Source of the DNA: Paraburkholderia aspalathi
GTDB lineage: Bacteria > Pseudomonadota > Gammaproteobacteria > Burkholderiales > Burkholderiaceae
Direction of reading: 5' to 3'
NCBI RefSeq assembly: GCF_900116445.1
Contig: NZ_FPBH01000001.1
Span: 1 to 64,000, forward strand
DNA length: 64,000 nucleotides
The notes under the pieces were generated by a model. It worked only from the letters and a program-made list of their open reading frames with translations. It was not told the origin of the DNA and ran no database searches. This document shows, piece after piece, positions 22,278 through 33,419 of the stretch. Every line of letters begins with the position of its first letter. Position 1 is the stretch's first letter. A program made the translations under genes and the position numbers.

Positions 22278-22841
22278 ATGAAGAGAAAACTCATTCCGAT
22301 GACGCTGGCGGCTGTCTTGTCGGTGGGATTCGCGATGCATTCGCTGACGGCTTCAGCCACGCTCAAACCGGGCGATGTCGCGCCGCCGTTTACCGCGGAT
22401 GCTTCGCTGGGCGGCAAGACCTACACGTATTCTCTGGCCGACGAATTGAAGAAGGGGCCGGTGGTGCTGTATTTCTATCCGGCGGCCTTCACGAAGGGCT
22501 GCACGATCGAAGCCCACGAGTTTGCCGAAGCGGTTGACGAGTACAAGAAATATGGCGCGACGGTGATTGGCGTATCGCACGACAACATCGACACCTTGAC
22601 GAAGTTTTCGGTGAGCGAATGCCGCAGCAAATTCCCGGTGGCGGCCGATGCCGATTCGAAGGTGATCGGCGCCTATGATGCCGGTATGCCGATGCATAGT
22701 TCGATGGCCAATCGTGTGTCGTATGTGATTGCGCCGGACGGCAAGGTCATTTACGAGTACACGAGCCTGTCGCCGGAGAAGCACGTCGAGAATACGTTGA
22801 AGGCGGTGAAGGATTGGGCGGCTGCGCATAAGCAGCCATAA
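22278..22841 (+). CDS. Exported peroxiredoxin (BCP/AhpC-TSA family)
   Basis: Thiol peroxidase reducing peroxides, 187 residues with a Sec signal peptide (residues 1 to about 27, ending LTASA), so it should act in the periplasm, unlike ordinary cytosolic BCP. The thioredoxin-fold core shows VVLYFYPAAFTKGCTIEAHE, with peroxidatic cysteine about C75, and a second cysteine in VSECRSKFPV (about C115) that could be the resolving residue. A threonine precedes the peroxidatic centre as usual. The start is preceded by CGAGGAG. A periplasmic reductant partner is not adjacent. Confidence 0.88.
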   Translation: MKRKLIPMTLAAVLSVGFAMHSLTASATLKPGDVAPPFTADASLGGKTYTYSLADELKKGPVVLYFYPAAFTKGCTIEAHEFAEAVDEYKKYGATVIGVSHDNIDTLTKFSVSECRSKFPVAADADSKVIGAYDAGMPMHSSMANRVSYVIAPDGKVIYEYTSLSPEKHVENTLKAVKDWAAAHKQP

Positions 22842-22944
22842 CGGGCGGGTTTTGCGCGGCGGCGCGTTTTTCGCAATGGTTTTTTGCCATGAGGATCGGG
22901 CGTTGCTCGTGCTAGCCTGAGTTTTTTTGCCGGGTGAGTTTGCG

Positions 22945-23409
22945 ATGCCGATTCTTGTAGCACTCATTGCGCTGATCGCGCTGGTATATGGCGCTGTGCG
23001 GGCGTTTTATGCCTTGCAGGCGGCTTTTGGGTTGGGTGTTGCTGTTGGGGTTGCTGTTTTTGTTGGGTTGCTTTTGATTGCTGCGGTTGGTTATTGGTGG
23101 CGGCGGCGGAAGGAGGTCGCTCCTAATGTTCGTGATGGTGATTGGACTCACGAACTCAATGGCACCTGGGGTTCGGTGCGGCTTGCTGCTGGTAAACGGT
23201 TTTGTGAGGTTCGCCTTGGCGGCGAGCCGGGGGCCTATATTTTTGCTGATCTGCTTGGGGCTGAGGTGCAACGCCATGATGCTCAATGGCAGGTCGCTTT
23301 GATGGTCAAAGACCCTAAGCATCAGGTTTGGGTTTTGCCCATGCTGGGCGAGCGGCAGGCTAAGCAGTGGAGGAGGATTTTTTTGCTTGCTGTTGGGCAG
23401 AGGCTTTAA
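22945..23409 (+). CDS. Hypothetical membrane-anchored protein
   Basis: 154-residue protein with two N-terminal membrane segments (about residues 2-18 and 27-50) and a soluble C-terminal domain rich in aromatic residues (DWTHELNGTWGSVRLAAGKR, HQVWVLPMLGERQAKQWRRI). I recognise no family. ATG 22945 is preceded by GGGTGAG; a TTG at 22927 extends it by six codons. Codon use is unlike its neighbours: GTT, GCT, GGT and TTG dominate, giving a strong G+T excess on the coding strand that continues into repeat copy B. It is convergent with mdtC, with only the repeat in between. Confidence 0.65.
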   Translation: MPILVALIALIALVYGAVRAFYALQAAFGLGVAVGVAVFVGLLLIAAVGYWWRRRKEVAPNVRDGDWTHELNGTWGSVRLAAGKRFCEVRLGGEPGAYIFADLLGAEVQRHDAQWQVALMVKDPKHQVWVLPMLGERQAKQWRRIFLLAVGQRL

Positions 23410-24235
23410 GGGTCTTTTTTGCCTTTTGCGGCGCTTGTTGTCAGTGTTCTTGGGGCTTTGGCCTTTCCTTGAATTGTTAGTGGTTTATTAGCGTTCCCCC
23501 TGTGCGGGGGGGCACCTACTTTTCTTTGCCGCCGCAAAGAAAAGTAGGCAAAAGAAAGCGGCTAGAAGCCCCTGCTAAGCGGGTCTCGCAGCCCACACAG
23601 GGTAGTGGTGCATCTGGAATCTGTGTTCGTGCCGCTGCTTAGGCTTGTGACAAGGGCGTCATACTTCCGGCGGCGCTGCGCGCGCCGAAGAGTACTTCTT
23701 AAAACCGCCCGCTACGTTTTAGCTCATACGTATCCACACGTTTGTGCTTTTGCGTTTGTGCCCTCGCGCCCAAGAGCCGTTCATAAAACCGATCGCTGCG
23801 TTTTGGCGCCCGCGTCTCGCCACCGGGCCGTGGCTCGTCATCGCACCGCCATATCATTTGAGGCGGGGTTCCCGGAAGAGTGCAGGGCGCGTCGCCGAGG
23901 CGAAGCCGATGGCCCTGCTGCGCAAAACCGAAGCCCATGGTTTCCCATGCAGACCCGTCCGCGACGCACGCAGTGCGGAGTGGGAGCTGACGAATCCTTT
24001 GTCACTAGCGTGGAATGTGAGAGAACACGGATTCCAGTCGCACCACTACCCGTAGCAGACCACGGTGCCCGCTTAGCAGGGGCTTCTAGCCGCTTTCTTT
24101 GCTTATCTTTCTTTGCGGCGGCAAAGAAAGTAAGTGCCGCCCCGCACAGGGGCAACGCTAATAGACCACTAACAATGCAAGGAAAGGCACCAAGGCCAGA
24201 GCCACGAACAACAAGCGCCGCGAAGGCAAAAAACC
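23410..24235. repeat. Large imperfect palindromic repeat, copy B
   Basis: Fuller copy of the element at 105-712. The left arm begins directly after the stop at 23409 (TTTTTTGCCTTTTGCGGCGC). The right arm ends directly before the mdtC stop, with the reverse complement TTTTTTGCCTTCGCGGCGC. Between them the arms match through GCCTTTCCTTG, ATTGTTAGTGG, the ATTAGCGTT...CCCTGTGCGGGG block, TTTCTTTGCCGCCGCAAAGA and GCGGCTAGAAGCCCCTGCTAAG, then more loosely through GGGTAGTGGTGC and GTGACAAGGG. The centre (about 23690-23870) holds an internal duplication absent from copy A. ORFs across it mirror those of copy A and I reject them. A bidirectional terminator or non-autonomous mobile repeat is possible. 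Confidence 0.85.
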
Positions 24236-27200
24236 TCAAGACGCTGCCACTCCAGCCCGCCGCCCCTTGCGGCCCTCCCACCGAACCCGAATCCGATCCA
24301 TATAAAGATAAACCACGGGAGTGGTATACAAAGTCAGCATCTGACTAACAATCAACCCACCCACAATAGCAATCCCCAACGGAGCCCGAAGCTCCGCCCC
24401 TTCACCACTTCCAAAAGCCAGCGGCAACGCCCCAAGCAGCGCGGCACAAGTCGTCATCATGATCGGCCGGAACCGCAACATACAAGCCTGATAAATCGCA
24501 TCCTGCGACGACAACCCCTGCCGGGAGGCTTCAATAGCAAAATCCACCATCATGATCGCGTTCTTCTTCACGATGCCGATCAGCAAGATCACCCCGATCA
24601 ACGCAATGATGCTGAACTCAGTCTTGAACAGCAGCAAAGCCAGCAACGCCCCCACGCCCGCGGAGGGCAGGGTCGACAAAATCGTCAGCGGGTGGATATA
24701 GCTCTCGTACAACATCCCCAGCACGATATACACCGCCGCCAATGCGGCCAGAATCAGGATCGGCTGGTCGGACATCGACTGCTGGAACGCCTGGGCCGTG
24801 CCCTGGAAGCTGCCGTGGATCGTCCCCGGCATGCCGATCTGCGCCATCGTGTCGTAGATCGCCTGCGTCGCCGTCGATAAGGACACGCCCGGCGGCAGAT
24901 TGAACGAAATCGTCGAGGCCACGAACTGGCTCTGGTGATTCACCGACAAGGGCGTACTCCCCGGCCCGAAGCTCGCGATCGCCGACAACGGCACCATCGT
25001 TTCCTTCGAGGTCGATACGGCCGCGCCCGATGAAGCACTCGACTTGCCGCTCGCCGCAATCGAATTGATCGCCTGGTTGCGCGCGGAGTCGGCAGCGATG
25101 CTCGCCACGCTCGATGCCGTCGTGCCGGCTGTGCCGCCAGTCGTTGCGCTCGTGCTCGCTGTAGTCGTTGTCTGCACGGTCACCGTGCCCGCCGGCGCGT
25201 TAGTGGTCTGCGCGCCGCTCGCGCTGCCGCCCGAAGTGCTGACGTAAATCTGTTTCAGCATGTCGGGACTCTGCCAGTACTTCGGCGCCACTTCCATCAC
25301 GACGTGATACTGGTTCAACGGGTTGTAAATCGTCGAGACCTGGCGCTGGCCGAACGCGTCGTACAAGGTGTTGTCGATCTGCGCCGGCTTGATGCCAAGG
25401 CGCGAGGCAGTCGCGCGGTCGATCGTCACCATCGCCTCGAGGCCGCCTTGCTGCTGGTCGGAATTCACGTCGGCGAGTTCGGGGCGCGCCTGCAGCGCCT
25501 CAGTGAGCTTCGGTCCCCACAGATACAGGTCAGGCGTCGAATCGGCCAGCAGCGTGAACTGATACTGCGCGTTCGATTGTCGGCCGCCAACGCGAATGTC
25601 CTGCACCGCTTGCAGGAAAGTCCGCGCGCCGGCCACGTCGCCGAGCGGGGCGCGCAGTTGCTGGATCACCTGGTCGGCGGAGAGCTTGCGCTCGCTCTTC
25701 GGCTTCAGCGAAACGAACATGAAACCGGAGTTGGTCTGCCGGCCGCCGGTGAAACCCGCCACGCTGTCCACCGCAGGGTTCTTGCCGACGATTTCCATCA
25801 TTTCCGAGAACTTGCCTTTCATCGCCTGGAACGACGTGCTCTGGTCGGCCTGGATGCCGCCGATCAGCCGGCCCGTGTCCTGCTGCGGAAAGAAGCCCTT
25901 CGGCACGATGATGTACAGCCAGATGTTCAGTCCGATGGTCGCGAGCAGAATCATCACGATCAGGCGCGGATGCCGCAGCGCCCAGCCAAGGGTGCGCTCA
26001 TAACCGCGATGCATCGACATGAAGCCGCGTTCGAGCCAGAGACCGAAACGTCCTTCTTCCTGTTTCTCATGCGGCTCGCGCAGCAGGCGCGAACACATCA
26101 TTGGCGTCAAGGTGAGCGAGACGATCAGCGACACGCCGATCGCGAGCGACAGCGTCAGCGCGAACTCGCGGAACAGCCGCCCGACAATGCCGCCCATCAG
26201 CAGAATCGGCAGGAACACGGCGACGAGCGAGATACTGATCGACAGCACCGTGAAGCCGACTTCGCGCGCGCCGAGGAAGGCGGCCTTCATGCGCGGCACG
26301 CCATTCTCGATATGCCGTGAGATGTTCTCCAGCACCACGATCGCATCGTCGACCACGAAGCCGGTCGCGATCGTCAACGCCATTAGCGAGAGGTTGTCGA
26401 TCGAGAAACCCAGCATATACATCGCGCCAAACGTGCCGATGATCGAGATAGGCACGGCCACGCTCGGAATCAGCGTGGCGCGCCAGTTGCGCAGGAACAG
26501 GAACACCACCATTACCACCAGCGCCACCGCGATCATCAGCGTGCGCTCGGTGTCTTTCAGCGACGCGCGGATCGTCGTTGAGCGGTCGGCGGCGGGCGCG
26601 ATGTCGACGTCGGCGGGCAGCGACGCGTGCAACTGCGGCAGCATGCCCATCACGCGGTCGATGGTGTCAATGATGTTCGCGCCGGGCTGGCGGTACAGGA
26701 TCACCAGCACCGAACGCTTGCCGTTGAAGAGACCCAGGTTGCGCAGATCTTCGACCGAGTCGACCACCTCCGCGACGTCGGACAGTTTCACCGCCGCGCC
26801 GTTACGGTACGCGATGACCAGATCCTTATACTGCGACGCCTTGCTCGCCTGGTCGTTGGTATAGATCTGCACGCGGTTCGGACCGAATTCGATCGAGCCT
26901 TTCGGGCTGTTCGCATTGGCTGCGGCGAGCGCCGCACGCACGTCTTCGAGACCGATGCCGTAGTGGGAGAGGGCATTCGGTTCGAGTTCGACACGCACAG
27001 CCGGATTCGCCGAACCGCTCACATCCACTTCGCCAACGCCGTCCACTTGCGAGAGCGACTGCTGCAACACGGTGGCTGCCGAGTCGTACAACTGGCCGGC
27101 GGTCAGCGTCTTCGAGGTGAGCGCGAGAATCAGGATCGGCGCGTCGGCCGGATTCACCTTGTGGTACGTCGGGTTGCTGCGCAAGCTCGCCGGCAGATCG

Positions 27201-27550
27201 GCGCGCGCGGCGTTGATGGCCGCTTGCACGTCGCGCGCGGCGCCGTCGATGTCGCGGTTCAGACCGAACTGCAGCGTAATGCGCGTCGAGCCGACCGAGC
27301 TCTGCGAGGTCATTTCGGTGACGTCGGCGATCGAGCCGAGATGCCGTTCGAGCGGACTCGCGACGCTGGTCGCGACCGTGTCCGGGCTCGCGCCCGGCAG
27401 CGTCGCCTGCACCGAAATGGTCGGGAAATCGACCTGCGGCAGCGGCGCGACCGGCAGCTTGGTGAACGCGAAAATACCGGACAGCGCGATGCCGATCGCC
27501 AGCAGCGTGGTGGCGACCGGGCGGGAGATAAACGGACGCGACAGGTTCAT
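24236..27550 (-). CDS. mdtC: RND efflux transporter, MdtC-like
   Basis: Inner-membrane proton-driven multidrug exporter of the HAE-RND family, 1104 residues, with the usual twelve membrane helices and two large periplasmic loops. Signature stretches include [39 protein letters not shown] (helix 4 aspartates) and [20 protein letters not shown]. It is about 80 residues longer than E. coli MdtC (1025). The excess is a Ser/Thr/Ala-rich insert at about residues 768-848 in the second periplasmic region, absent from the adjacent MdtB paralog. It starts 3 bases after the mdtB stop. Expected to form a heteromultimer with MdtB, MdtA and a TolC-like outer-membrane channel encoded elsewhere. Substrates unknown. 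Confidence 0.94.
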   Translation of the reverse strand: MNLSRPFISRPVATTLLAIGIALSGIFAFTKLPVAPLPQVDFPTISVQATLPGASPDTVATSVASPLERHLGSIADVTEMTSQSSVGSTRITLQFGLNRDIDGAARDVQAAINAARADLPASLRSNPTYHKVNPADAPILILALTSKTLTAGQLYDSAATVLQQSLSQVDGVGEVDVSGSANPAVRVELEPNALSHYGIGLEDVRAALAAANANSPKGSIEFGPNRVQIYTNDQASKASQYKDLVIAYRNGAAVKLSDVAEVVDSVEDLRNLGLFNGKRSVLVILYRQPGANIIDTIDRVMGMLPQLHASLPADVDIAPAADRSTTIRASLKDTERTLMIAVALVVMVVFLFLRNWRATLIPSVAVPISIIGTFGAMYMLGFSIDNLSLMALTIATGFVVDDAIVVLENISRHIENGVPRMKAAFLGAREVGFTVLSISISLVAVFLPILLMGGIVGRLFREFALTLSLAIGVSLIVSLTLTPMMCSRLLREPHEKQEEGRFGLWLERGFMSMHRGYERTLGWALRHPRLIVMILLATIGLNIWLYIIVPKGFFPQQDTGRLIGGIQADQSTSFQAMKGKFSEMMEIVGKNPAVDSVAGFTGGRQTNSGFMFVSLKPKSERKLSADQVIQQLRAPLGDVAGARTFLQAVQDIRVGGRQSNAQYQFTLLADSTPDLYLWGPKLTEALQARPELADVNSDQQQGGLEAMVTIDRATASRLGIKPAQIDNTLYDAFGQRQVSTIYNPLNQYHVVMEVAPKYWQSPDMLKQIYVSTSGGSASGAQTTNAPAGTVTVQTTTTASTSATTGGTAGTTASSVASIAADSARNQAINSIAASGKSSASSGAAVSTSKETMVPLSAIASFGPGSTPLSVNHQSQFVASTISFNLPPGVSLSTATQAIYDTMAQIGMPGTIHGSFQGTAQAFQQSMSDQPILILAALAAVYIVLGMLYESYIHPLTILSTLPSAGVGALLALLLFKTEFSIIALIGVILLIGIVKKNAIMMVDFAIEASRQGLSSQDAIYQACMLRFRPIMMTTCAALLGALPLAFGSGEGAELRAPLGIAIVGGLIVSQMLTLYTTPVVYLYMDRIRVRWEGRKGRRAGVAAS

Positions 27551-27553
27551 CGC

Positions 27554-30500
27554 TTAAGTCCCTGCATCGGTGGCGGGCGGCACAGGCTTGCCGCGATTGA
27601 AGCGTTCACGCAAGCGGCGGGCGAGTGAATCGAAACCGAGATAGATCACCGGCGTGGTGAACAGCGTGAGCAACTGGCTGACGATCAAACCGCCGGCAAT
27701 CGCGATACCGAGCGGGCGGCGCAACTCCGAGCCGGCGCCGGTCCCGAGCATTAGCGGCAGGGCGCCGAGCAGGGCGGCGAGCGTCGTCATCAGGATCGGC
27801 CGGAAGCGCAGCAGGCACGCCTGATAGATGGCTTCGCGCGGCGGCTTGCCTTCCTCGCGCTCGGCGTAGAGCGCGAAGTCGATCATCATGATGGCGTTCT
27901 TCTTCACGATACCGATCAGCAGCACGATACCGATAATGCCGATGATGTCGAGATCGTGCCCCGTGATCAGCAGCGCGAGCAGGGCGCCGACACCGGCCGA
28001 CGGCAGCGTCGACAGAATCGTGATCGGGTGGATGAAGCTCTCATACAGCACGCCGAGCACGATATACATCGTGACGATTGCCGCCAGAATCAGGAACAGC
28101 TCGTTCGACAGAGACGCCTGGAACGCCAGCGCCGCGCCCTGGAAGCGCGTCTGGAACGACGCCGGCAGCCCGACATCCTTCTCCGCCTGATCGATCGCTT
28201 TCACCGCCGCGCCGAGCGACGAGCCGGGCGCGAGGTTGAACGACACGGTGGTGGCCGGGAACTGGCTCAAGTGCGTGACGAGCAGCGGCGCCGGTTTCTC
28301 GATGAACTTCGCGATCGATGACAGCGGCACTTGACCGCCCGACGAAGTGGAAGAGGGCAGGTAGATCGATTTCAGCGACTCGGTGTAGTGCTGCATCTGC
28401 GGTTGCGCTTCCAGAATCACGCGGTACTGGTTCGATTGCGTGAAGATGGTCGAGATGATGCGCTGGCCGAATGCGTCATACAGCGCGCTATCCACGGTGG
28501 CCGGCGTGATGCCGTAACGCGACGCCGTGGCGCGGTCGATTTCGATGTAGACCGACTGGCCGTTGTCCTGCAGATCGGTGGCCACGTCCGCCAGTTCCGG
28601 CGACTGCTTCAGCCGGTCGACCAGCTTCGGCACCCACGTGGTGAATTCGCTGATGTTCGGGTCGGTCAGCATGAACTGATACTGCGTCGGGCTGACCGTG
28701 GAATCGATCGTCAGATCCTGCACCGGCTGCATGTACAGCGAGGCGCCCGGAATATGCGCGACGTCCTGCTGCAACTGGCGGATCACTTCGCTCGCGGTGT
28801 TGCTGCGGTCGTCGCGCGGCTTCAGGTTGATCAGCATGCGGCCGCTGTTCAACGTGATGTTGCTGCCGTCCACGCCAATGAACGAGGTGAGGCTTTCCAC
28901 GTCCGGGTTCTTCAGGATCTGCGCCGCGAGTTCCTGCTGGCGCTCAGCCATCGACGCATACGACACCGACTGCGGCGCCTGCGTGATCGCCTGGATCACG
29001 CCGGTGTCCTGCACCGGGAAGAAGCCCTTCGGAATGTACACGTACAGCACGCCGGTCAGCACCAGCGTAAGCACCGCGACGAACAGGGTGGAGCGTTGCC
29101 GGTTCAGCACCCAGGTGAGCGCGACTGCGTAGCGGGCGATCACCCAGTCGATCGCTTTATGAGCCTTCGCTTCGAAACGGTGGCTTTCATGCGGTGGCGA
29201 GTGGCGCAGAAGCTTCGCGCACATCATCGGCACGAGCGTGAGGGAGACGATTGCCGAAATCACGATCGTCACGGCCAGCGTGATCGCGAATTCGTGGAAC
29301 AGGCGTCCCACCACGTCGCCCATGAAGAGCAGCGGAATCAGCACCGCGATCAGCGAAACCGTCAACGAAATGATCGTGAAGCCGATCTGCTTCGAGCCCT
29401 TCAGCGCGGCTTCCAGCGGCGATTCGCCTTCTTCGACATAGCGCGCGATGTTCTCGATCATCACGATCGCATCGTCCACCACGAAGCCGGTCGCGATGGT
29501 CAATGCCATCAGCGACAGGTTATCCAGCGAGAACCCGCACAGGTACATCACCGCAAGCGTGCCGATCAGCGAGAGCGGCACCGACAGACTCGGAATGATG
29601 GTCGCGTAGACGTTGGCGAGGAATAGATACATCACCAGCACCACCAGCACGACCGACATCAGCAATTCGAACTGCACGTCGCGCACGGAAGCGCGGATCG
29701 TGGTGGTGCGGTCGGTGACGATCTCCACGTCGAGCGCGGCGGGCAGCGACTGTTGCAGCTGCGGCAGCAGTGCCTTGATGCTGTCGACCACCTGGATTAC
29801 GTTCGCGCCCGGCTGGCGCTGCACGTTCAGGATGATCGCCGGCGTGTTGTTGACCCATGCGCCGAGCTTGGTGTTCTCCGCGCCCTGCACGATGTTCGCG
29901 ACGTCCGTCAGCATGACCGGGCGGCCGCCCTTGTACGCGACCACGGCGCTCTTGTAGGCCTCGGCGTCGGTCAGCTGATCGTTCGCGTTGATCGTGTAGT
30001 TGCGCGTCGGGCCGTCGAAGTTACCCTTCGGCGTGTTGACGTTCAGGTTCGAAATCGTGGTGCGCAAGTCGTCCAGATTCAGACCGTAGGCGGCGAGCGC
30101 GCGCGGGTTCGCCTGAATCCGCACGGCTGGGCGTTGACCGCCGGACAGGCTCACCAGACCCACACCCGCCACCTGCGAGATTTTCTGCGCGAGACGCGTG
30201 TCGGCCAGGTCCTGCACCTGCGTGAGCGGCATCGTCTTCGAGGTGATCGCGAGCGTGATGATCGGCGCGTCGGCAGGATTGACCTTCGCGTAGATCGGCG
30301 GCGCGGGCAGGTCGGACGGCAGCAGGTTGCCCGCGGCATTAATCGCCGCCTGGACTTCCTGCTCGGCGATGTCGAGCGGCAGATCGAGGCTGAACTGCAG
30401 CGTGATGATCGACGAGCCGGCCGAGCTTTGCGACGACATCTGATTCAACGACGGCATCTGCCCGAACTGGCGTTCGAGCGGCGCGGTGACCGACGAGGTC

Positions 30501-30676
30501 ATCACGTCCGGGCTCGCACCCGGATAGAAGGTCTGCACCTGGATCGTCGGATAGTCGACCTCGGGCAGCGCGGAGAGCGGCAGAAAGCGCAGCGCGACGA
30601 GACCGACCAGCATGATCGCCGCCATCAGCAGCGCGGTGCCGACGGGACGCAGAATAAAGGCGCGGGATGGATTCAT
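27554..30676 (-). CDS. mdtB: RND efflux transporter, MdtB-like
   Basis: 1040-residue RND pump subunit with twelve predicted helices. Motifs: [80 protein letters not shown]. Length matches E. coli MdtB (1040). Where MdtC of this operon has its low-complexity insert, MdtB has only a short SSTSSGG linker. It lies 18 bases after mdtA and 3 bases before mdtC in a tight leftward operon. MdtB and MdtC are known to work as a B2C heterotrimer in E. coli, which I assume here. Confidence 0.95.
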   Translation of the reverse strand: MNPSRAFILRPVGTALLMAAIMLVGLVALRFLPLSALPEVDYPTIQVQTFYPGASPDVMTSSVTAPLERQFGQMPSLNQMSSQSSAGSSIITLQFSLDLPLDIAEQEVQAAINAAGNLLPSDLPAPPIYAKVNPADAPIITLAITSKTMPLTQVQDLADTRLAQKISQVAGVGLVSLSGGQRPAVRIQANPRALAAYGLNLDDLRTTISNLNVNTPKGNFDGPTRNYTINANDQLTDAEAYKSAVVAYKGGRPVMLTDVANIVQGAENTKLGAWVNNTPAIILNVQRQPGANVIQVVDSIKALLPQLQQSLPAALDVEIVTDRTTTIRASVRDVQFELLMSVVLVVLVMYLFLANVYATIIPSLSVPLSLIGTLAVMYLCGFSLDNLSLMALTIATGFVVDDAIVMIENIARYVEEGESPLEAALKGSKQIGFTIISLTVSLIAVLIPLLFMGDVVGRLFHEFAITLAVTIVISAIVSLTLVPMMCAKLLRHSPPHESHRFEAKAHKAIDWVIARYAVALTWVLNRQRSTLFVAVLTLVLTGVLYVYIPKGFFPVQDTGVIQAITQAPQSVSYASMAERQQELAAQILKNPDVESLTSFIGVDGSNITLNSGRMLINLKPRDDRSNTASEVIRQLQQDVAHIPGASLYMQPVQDLTIDSTVSPTQYQFMLTDPNISEFTTWVPKLVDRLKQSPELADVATDLQDNGQSVYIEIDRATASRYGITPATVDSALYDAFGQRIISTIFTQSNQYRVILEAQPQMQHYTESLKSIYLPSSTSSGGQVPLSSIAKFIEKPAPLLVTHLSQFPATTVSFNLAPGSSLGAAVKAIDQAEKDVGLPASFQTRFQGAALAFQASLSNELFLILAAIVTMYIVLGVLYESFIHPITILSTLPSAGVGALLALLITGHDLDIIGIIGIVLLIGIVKKNAIMMIDFALYAEREEGKPPREAIYQACLLRFRPILMTTLAALLGALPLMLGTGAGSELRRPLGIAIAGGLIVSQLLTLFTTPVIYLGFDSLARRLRERFNRGKPVPPATDAGT

Positions 30677-30694
30677 GCGATAGTTGCCGTGCCT

Positions 30695-32119
30695 TTATTC
30701 CGAGGCTTGCGCCGCGTGTTTGCGATGATGTCCATGCGCGCCGGATGCGCCCGAAGCGGCAGCCGCACCGCTTGCACCGCTCGCACCACGCGCGCCCGAA
30801 GCGCCGCGCGGCTTGTCGGCCGGAATCGTGATTTTCGCGCCTTCCTTCAGCCGGTCCGAACCGTCGATCACGACGCGCTCGCCGATCTGCAGGCCGGATT
30901 TGATGCTGGTGCGTTCGCCGTCCACTGGACCGATCTTGACCGGACGCACGGTCACCGTGTTGTCCGGCTTCACGACATACACGAACTGACCCATCGAGCC
31001 GTTCAGCACGGCCGGCGTCGGCACAATCACGGCGTCCTTGATCGTGTCCACGAGCAGGCGCGTATTCACGAACTGATTCGGGAACAGCACGTTCTTCTCG
31101 TTCTGGAAAACTGCGCGCAGTTTGACCGTGCCGGTCGTGGTGTCGATCTGGTTATCCAGGGTTTCGAGCGAGCCGCCTTCGAGCGAGGTGGTGTTGCTGC
31201 GGTCGTACGCGGTGACCGAGAGCTTCGCGCCCGTTTGGGTCTGCTGGAGGATTTGCTGCAGGTTGTCTTCGGAGGTCGTGAAGATCACGCTGATCGGCTG
31301 CAACTGCGTAATCACGACGATGCCGTTGGTCAGGCTCGGCGTCACGTAGTTGCCCGGATCGACCTGGCGCAAACCGACGCGCCCTGACACCGGCGCCGTG
31401 ATGCGCGCATAGACGAGGTCGAGCTTGAAGGTATCGATGTTCGCCTGATCGGACTTCACCGTGCCTTCATACTGCCGCACGAGCGAGGCCTGCGTATCGA
31501 CCTGCTGGCTGGCGATCGAGTCTTGCGAGAGCAGCGTCTGATAACGCTTCAGGTCGAGGCGGGCGGTTTGCAGCAACGCCTGGTCGCGCGCGAGGGTGCC
31601 TTGCGCGTTCTCCAGCGAGATCTGATAGGGGCGCGGGTCGATCTGGGCGAGCACGTCGCCCTTCTTGACCATTTGGCCTTCCTTGAAAAACACGTCCTGC
31701 AGCACGCCGCTCAACTGCGGCAGCACGGTGACGTTGGCGAGCGGCGTGACCGTGCCGAGCGCGGTCAGCACGACCGGCATCTCACCTTGTGTGGCGGTCG
31801 CCACGTGAACCGGCTGCGGCATGTTGGCGAGGCCGCCGCCACGGCCCCCGCGGCCGCCGCCGCTCGCGCCGCTTGCACCGGCAGCTCCGCTCGCGCCGCC
31901 GCCGGGCCCGCCCCACGGATGCCAGCGCCACAACACGATCCCGAGGATGACCAGCGCCGCAACGATCAGCGCGATGTTGCGCCCGCGATGGCTTTTTGCT
32001 GCGACCGGTGTGTTGCCGGGACCGCCGACAGGCTTCCCGCTGGTGGACGGTTGCGAACCGGGTTGAGAAGCCGGGGCGGCTGGGCGTGAAGTTTCCGAAT
32101 GCTTTTGTTGTTCGTCCAT
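30695..32119 (-). CDS. mdtA: Periplasmic membrane-fusion protein MdtA
   Basis: Adaptor of the RND pump, 474 residues. An N-terminal membrane anchor lies at about residues 48-65 (NIALIVAALVILGIVLWRW); there is no lipobox cysteine, so it is anchored by the helix. The lipoyl/barrel-sandwich and hairpin domains follow: VLPQLSGVLQDVFFKEGQMV, GDVLAQIDPRPYQISLENAQ, and ARITAPVSGRVGLRQVDPGN. The protein is flanked by Gly/Ala/Ser runs before residue 97 and at the C-terminus (GASGARGASGASGAAAASGA, then a His-rich tail), longer than in E. coli MdtA (415). First gene of the mdtABC operon. Confidence 0.93.
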   Translation of the reverse strand: MDEQQKHSETSRPAAPASQPGSQPSTSGKPVGGPGNTPVAAKSHRGRNIALIVAALVILGIVLWRWHPWGGPGGGASGAAGASGASGGGRGGRGGGLANMPQPVHVATATQGEMPVVLTALGTVTPLANVTVLPQLSGVLQDVFFKEGQMVKKGDVLAQIDPRPYQISLENAQGTLARDQALLQTARLDLKRYQTLLSQDSIASQQVDTQASLVRQYEGTVKSDQANIDTFKLDLVYARITAPVSGRVGLRQVDPGNYVTPSLTNGIVVITQLQPISVIFTTSEDNLQQILQQTQTGAKLSVTAYDRSNTTSLEGGSLETLDNQIDTTTGTVKLRAVFQNEKNVLFPNQFVNTRLLVDTIKDAVIVPTPAVLNGSMGQFVYVVKPDNTVTVRPVKIGPVDGERTSIKSGLQIGERVVIDGSDRLKEGAKITIPADKPRGASGARGASGASGAAAASGASGAHGHHRKHAAQASE

Positions 32120-32487
32120 CGGTTCGGTCTGGTGGCAGGCTTTGATGTGAGCCGCTCGTGCGCTTGTACCGCTTCAAGAGTTCAGCGGACCGGCACGCAG
32201 GCGGCATGACAGGCGGTTTCGACAGCGGACGCGCCGCAAATGTTCAGCGCGATGCTACCCGAGGCGCGGGACAAAGATGTTAACGCATTGCGCCATCATG
32301 ACAGGTCGGCGGGACGTTATCGAAGGGCAATAGCGGCAAGCCGGGCAAGCGCCCGCGACGGGAATGCGTGATCCTACGTCGCGGGCTCTGTAACAGTCCA
32401 CCCGTGTATTTTTCTTTTGATTACGAAGGTTACAGTACGAGCGGAGGGTGGCAAGGCAATGTAATGGCCGGCGAGTGCCCACGCGTT
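32120..32487. promoter_or_regulatory. Intergenic region upstream of mdtA with two inverted repeats
   Basis: This 368-base gap between iclR and mdtA (both leftward) holds no convincing gene. A 9-base stem GCCCGCGAC / GTCGCGGGC lies at 32351-32386 and could be an iclR terminator, although no T-run follows. An inverted pair CTGTAAC (32388-32394) and GTTACAG (32429-32435) brackets an A+T-rich stretch that probably contains the mdtA promoter, so it is a candidate operator. The regulator that would bind it is not identifiable. Confidence 0.4.
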
Positions 32488-33324
32488 TCAATTGTCGAGG
32501 CGGCGCCCGGGTGTGCCGCCGATCTCGAGAACGATCTTGCTGATGCATTCGAGCAGGGCCGGCGCCGCGCGCGAGATCAGCCAGTCGCGTGGGCACTGGT
32601 CTGCGGCGCCGCCGCAATTGACGGCATAGCGCTCGCCCGAGGGGCCGATGAATCCTGACGCGATGGCGTTCAGGCCGTCGTACCATTCGCCCGTGGCGAT
32701 CGCGAAGCCTTGCTCCGCGGTTTCCCGTAGTGCGCTTGTCAGGCGGTTGCTGACATGGCCCCAGTCGTCGCCTTCGGCGGCCTGCAGGCCGGTCAGCAAT
32801 TTTTCCCGCTCCGGTTCGGCAAGCGCCGACAGATAGGCGCGGCCGACTGCCGTGCGGCTGAGGTTCATGCGCGAGCCGATTTCGAGGCGCGATACCAGCA
32901 CCGCCGAACGTGGCCGGATCGCATCGATCACCACCATGTCGAGGCGGTCGCGTACGGCCAGATGCACGGACAACGCGGTGCGTTCGGCGAGTTCGATAAG
33001 GAAGGGGCGCGCCCGGGCCCGGATGTCGAAGTTGCGCAAAAAGCCGTTGCTCAACTCCAGTACCGACGAAGTCAGGACGAATCGCTCGCTGTCGGGCAGG
33101 CGGAACAGGAACCCTGCGCCGACGAGCGTGGCGGTAATGCGCGAGACGGTAGGCTTTGGAATGCCGGTCAGCTCGGTCAACTCGCGGTTGCTGAGCGGCG
33201 CATCGGCCGCGGCGATTGAGCGCAGCACGGTCAAACCACGTGCCAGCGCGGTGACTTCCTCGCCCGGGCCGTCTTTGTCTTTGGCTGGGCCTGCGGCAGT
33301 TCGGGAGGACGTGGGTCGGGTCAT
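32488..33324 (-). CDS. IclR-family transcriptional regulator
   Basis: 278-residue regulator: winged helix-turn-helix at about residues 27-88 (RGLTVLRSIAAADAPLSNRE, TGIPKPTVSRITATLVGAGF) and an IclR effector-binding domain at about 100-265 (SVHLAVRDRLDMVVIDAIRP, MNLSRTAVGRAYLSALAEPE, GLNAIASGFIGPSGERYAVN). These match the IclR family closely. No divergent or adjacent catabolic operon is visible that it would obviously control; the upstream region carries inverted repeats. Effector unknown. Confidence 0.92.
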   Translation of the reverse strand: MTRPTSSRTAAGPAKDKDGPGEEVTALARGLTVLRSIAAADAPLSNRELTELTGIPKPTVSRITATLVGAGFLFRLPDSERFVLTSSVLELSNGFLRNFDIRARARPFLIELAERTALSVHLAVRDRLDMVVIDAIRPRSAVLVSRLEIGSRMNLSRTAVGRAYLSALAEPEREKLLTGLQAAEGDDWGHVSNRLTSALRETAEQGFAIATGEWYDGLNAIASGFIGPSGERYAVNCGGAADQCPRDWLISRAAPALLECISKIVLEIGGTPGRRLDN

Positions 33325-33419
33325 ATCGTTTTTCTGGAACTATATTTCAATATTCTGTTCGTTTGCCTGTCAGCAACCGTTCCGCAAAGATGCGGCAGAA
33401 GCCCCAAAATGGGGCATGA

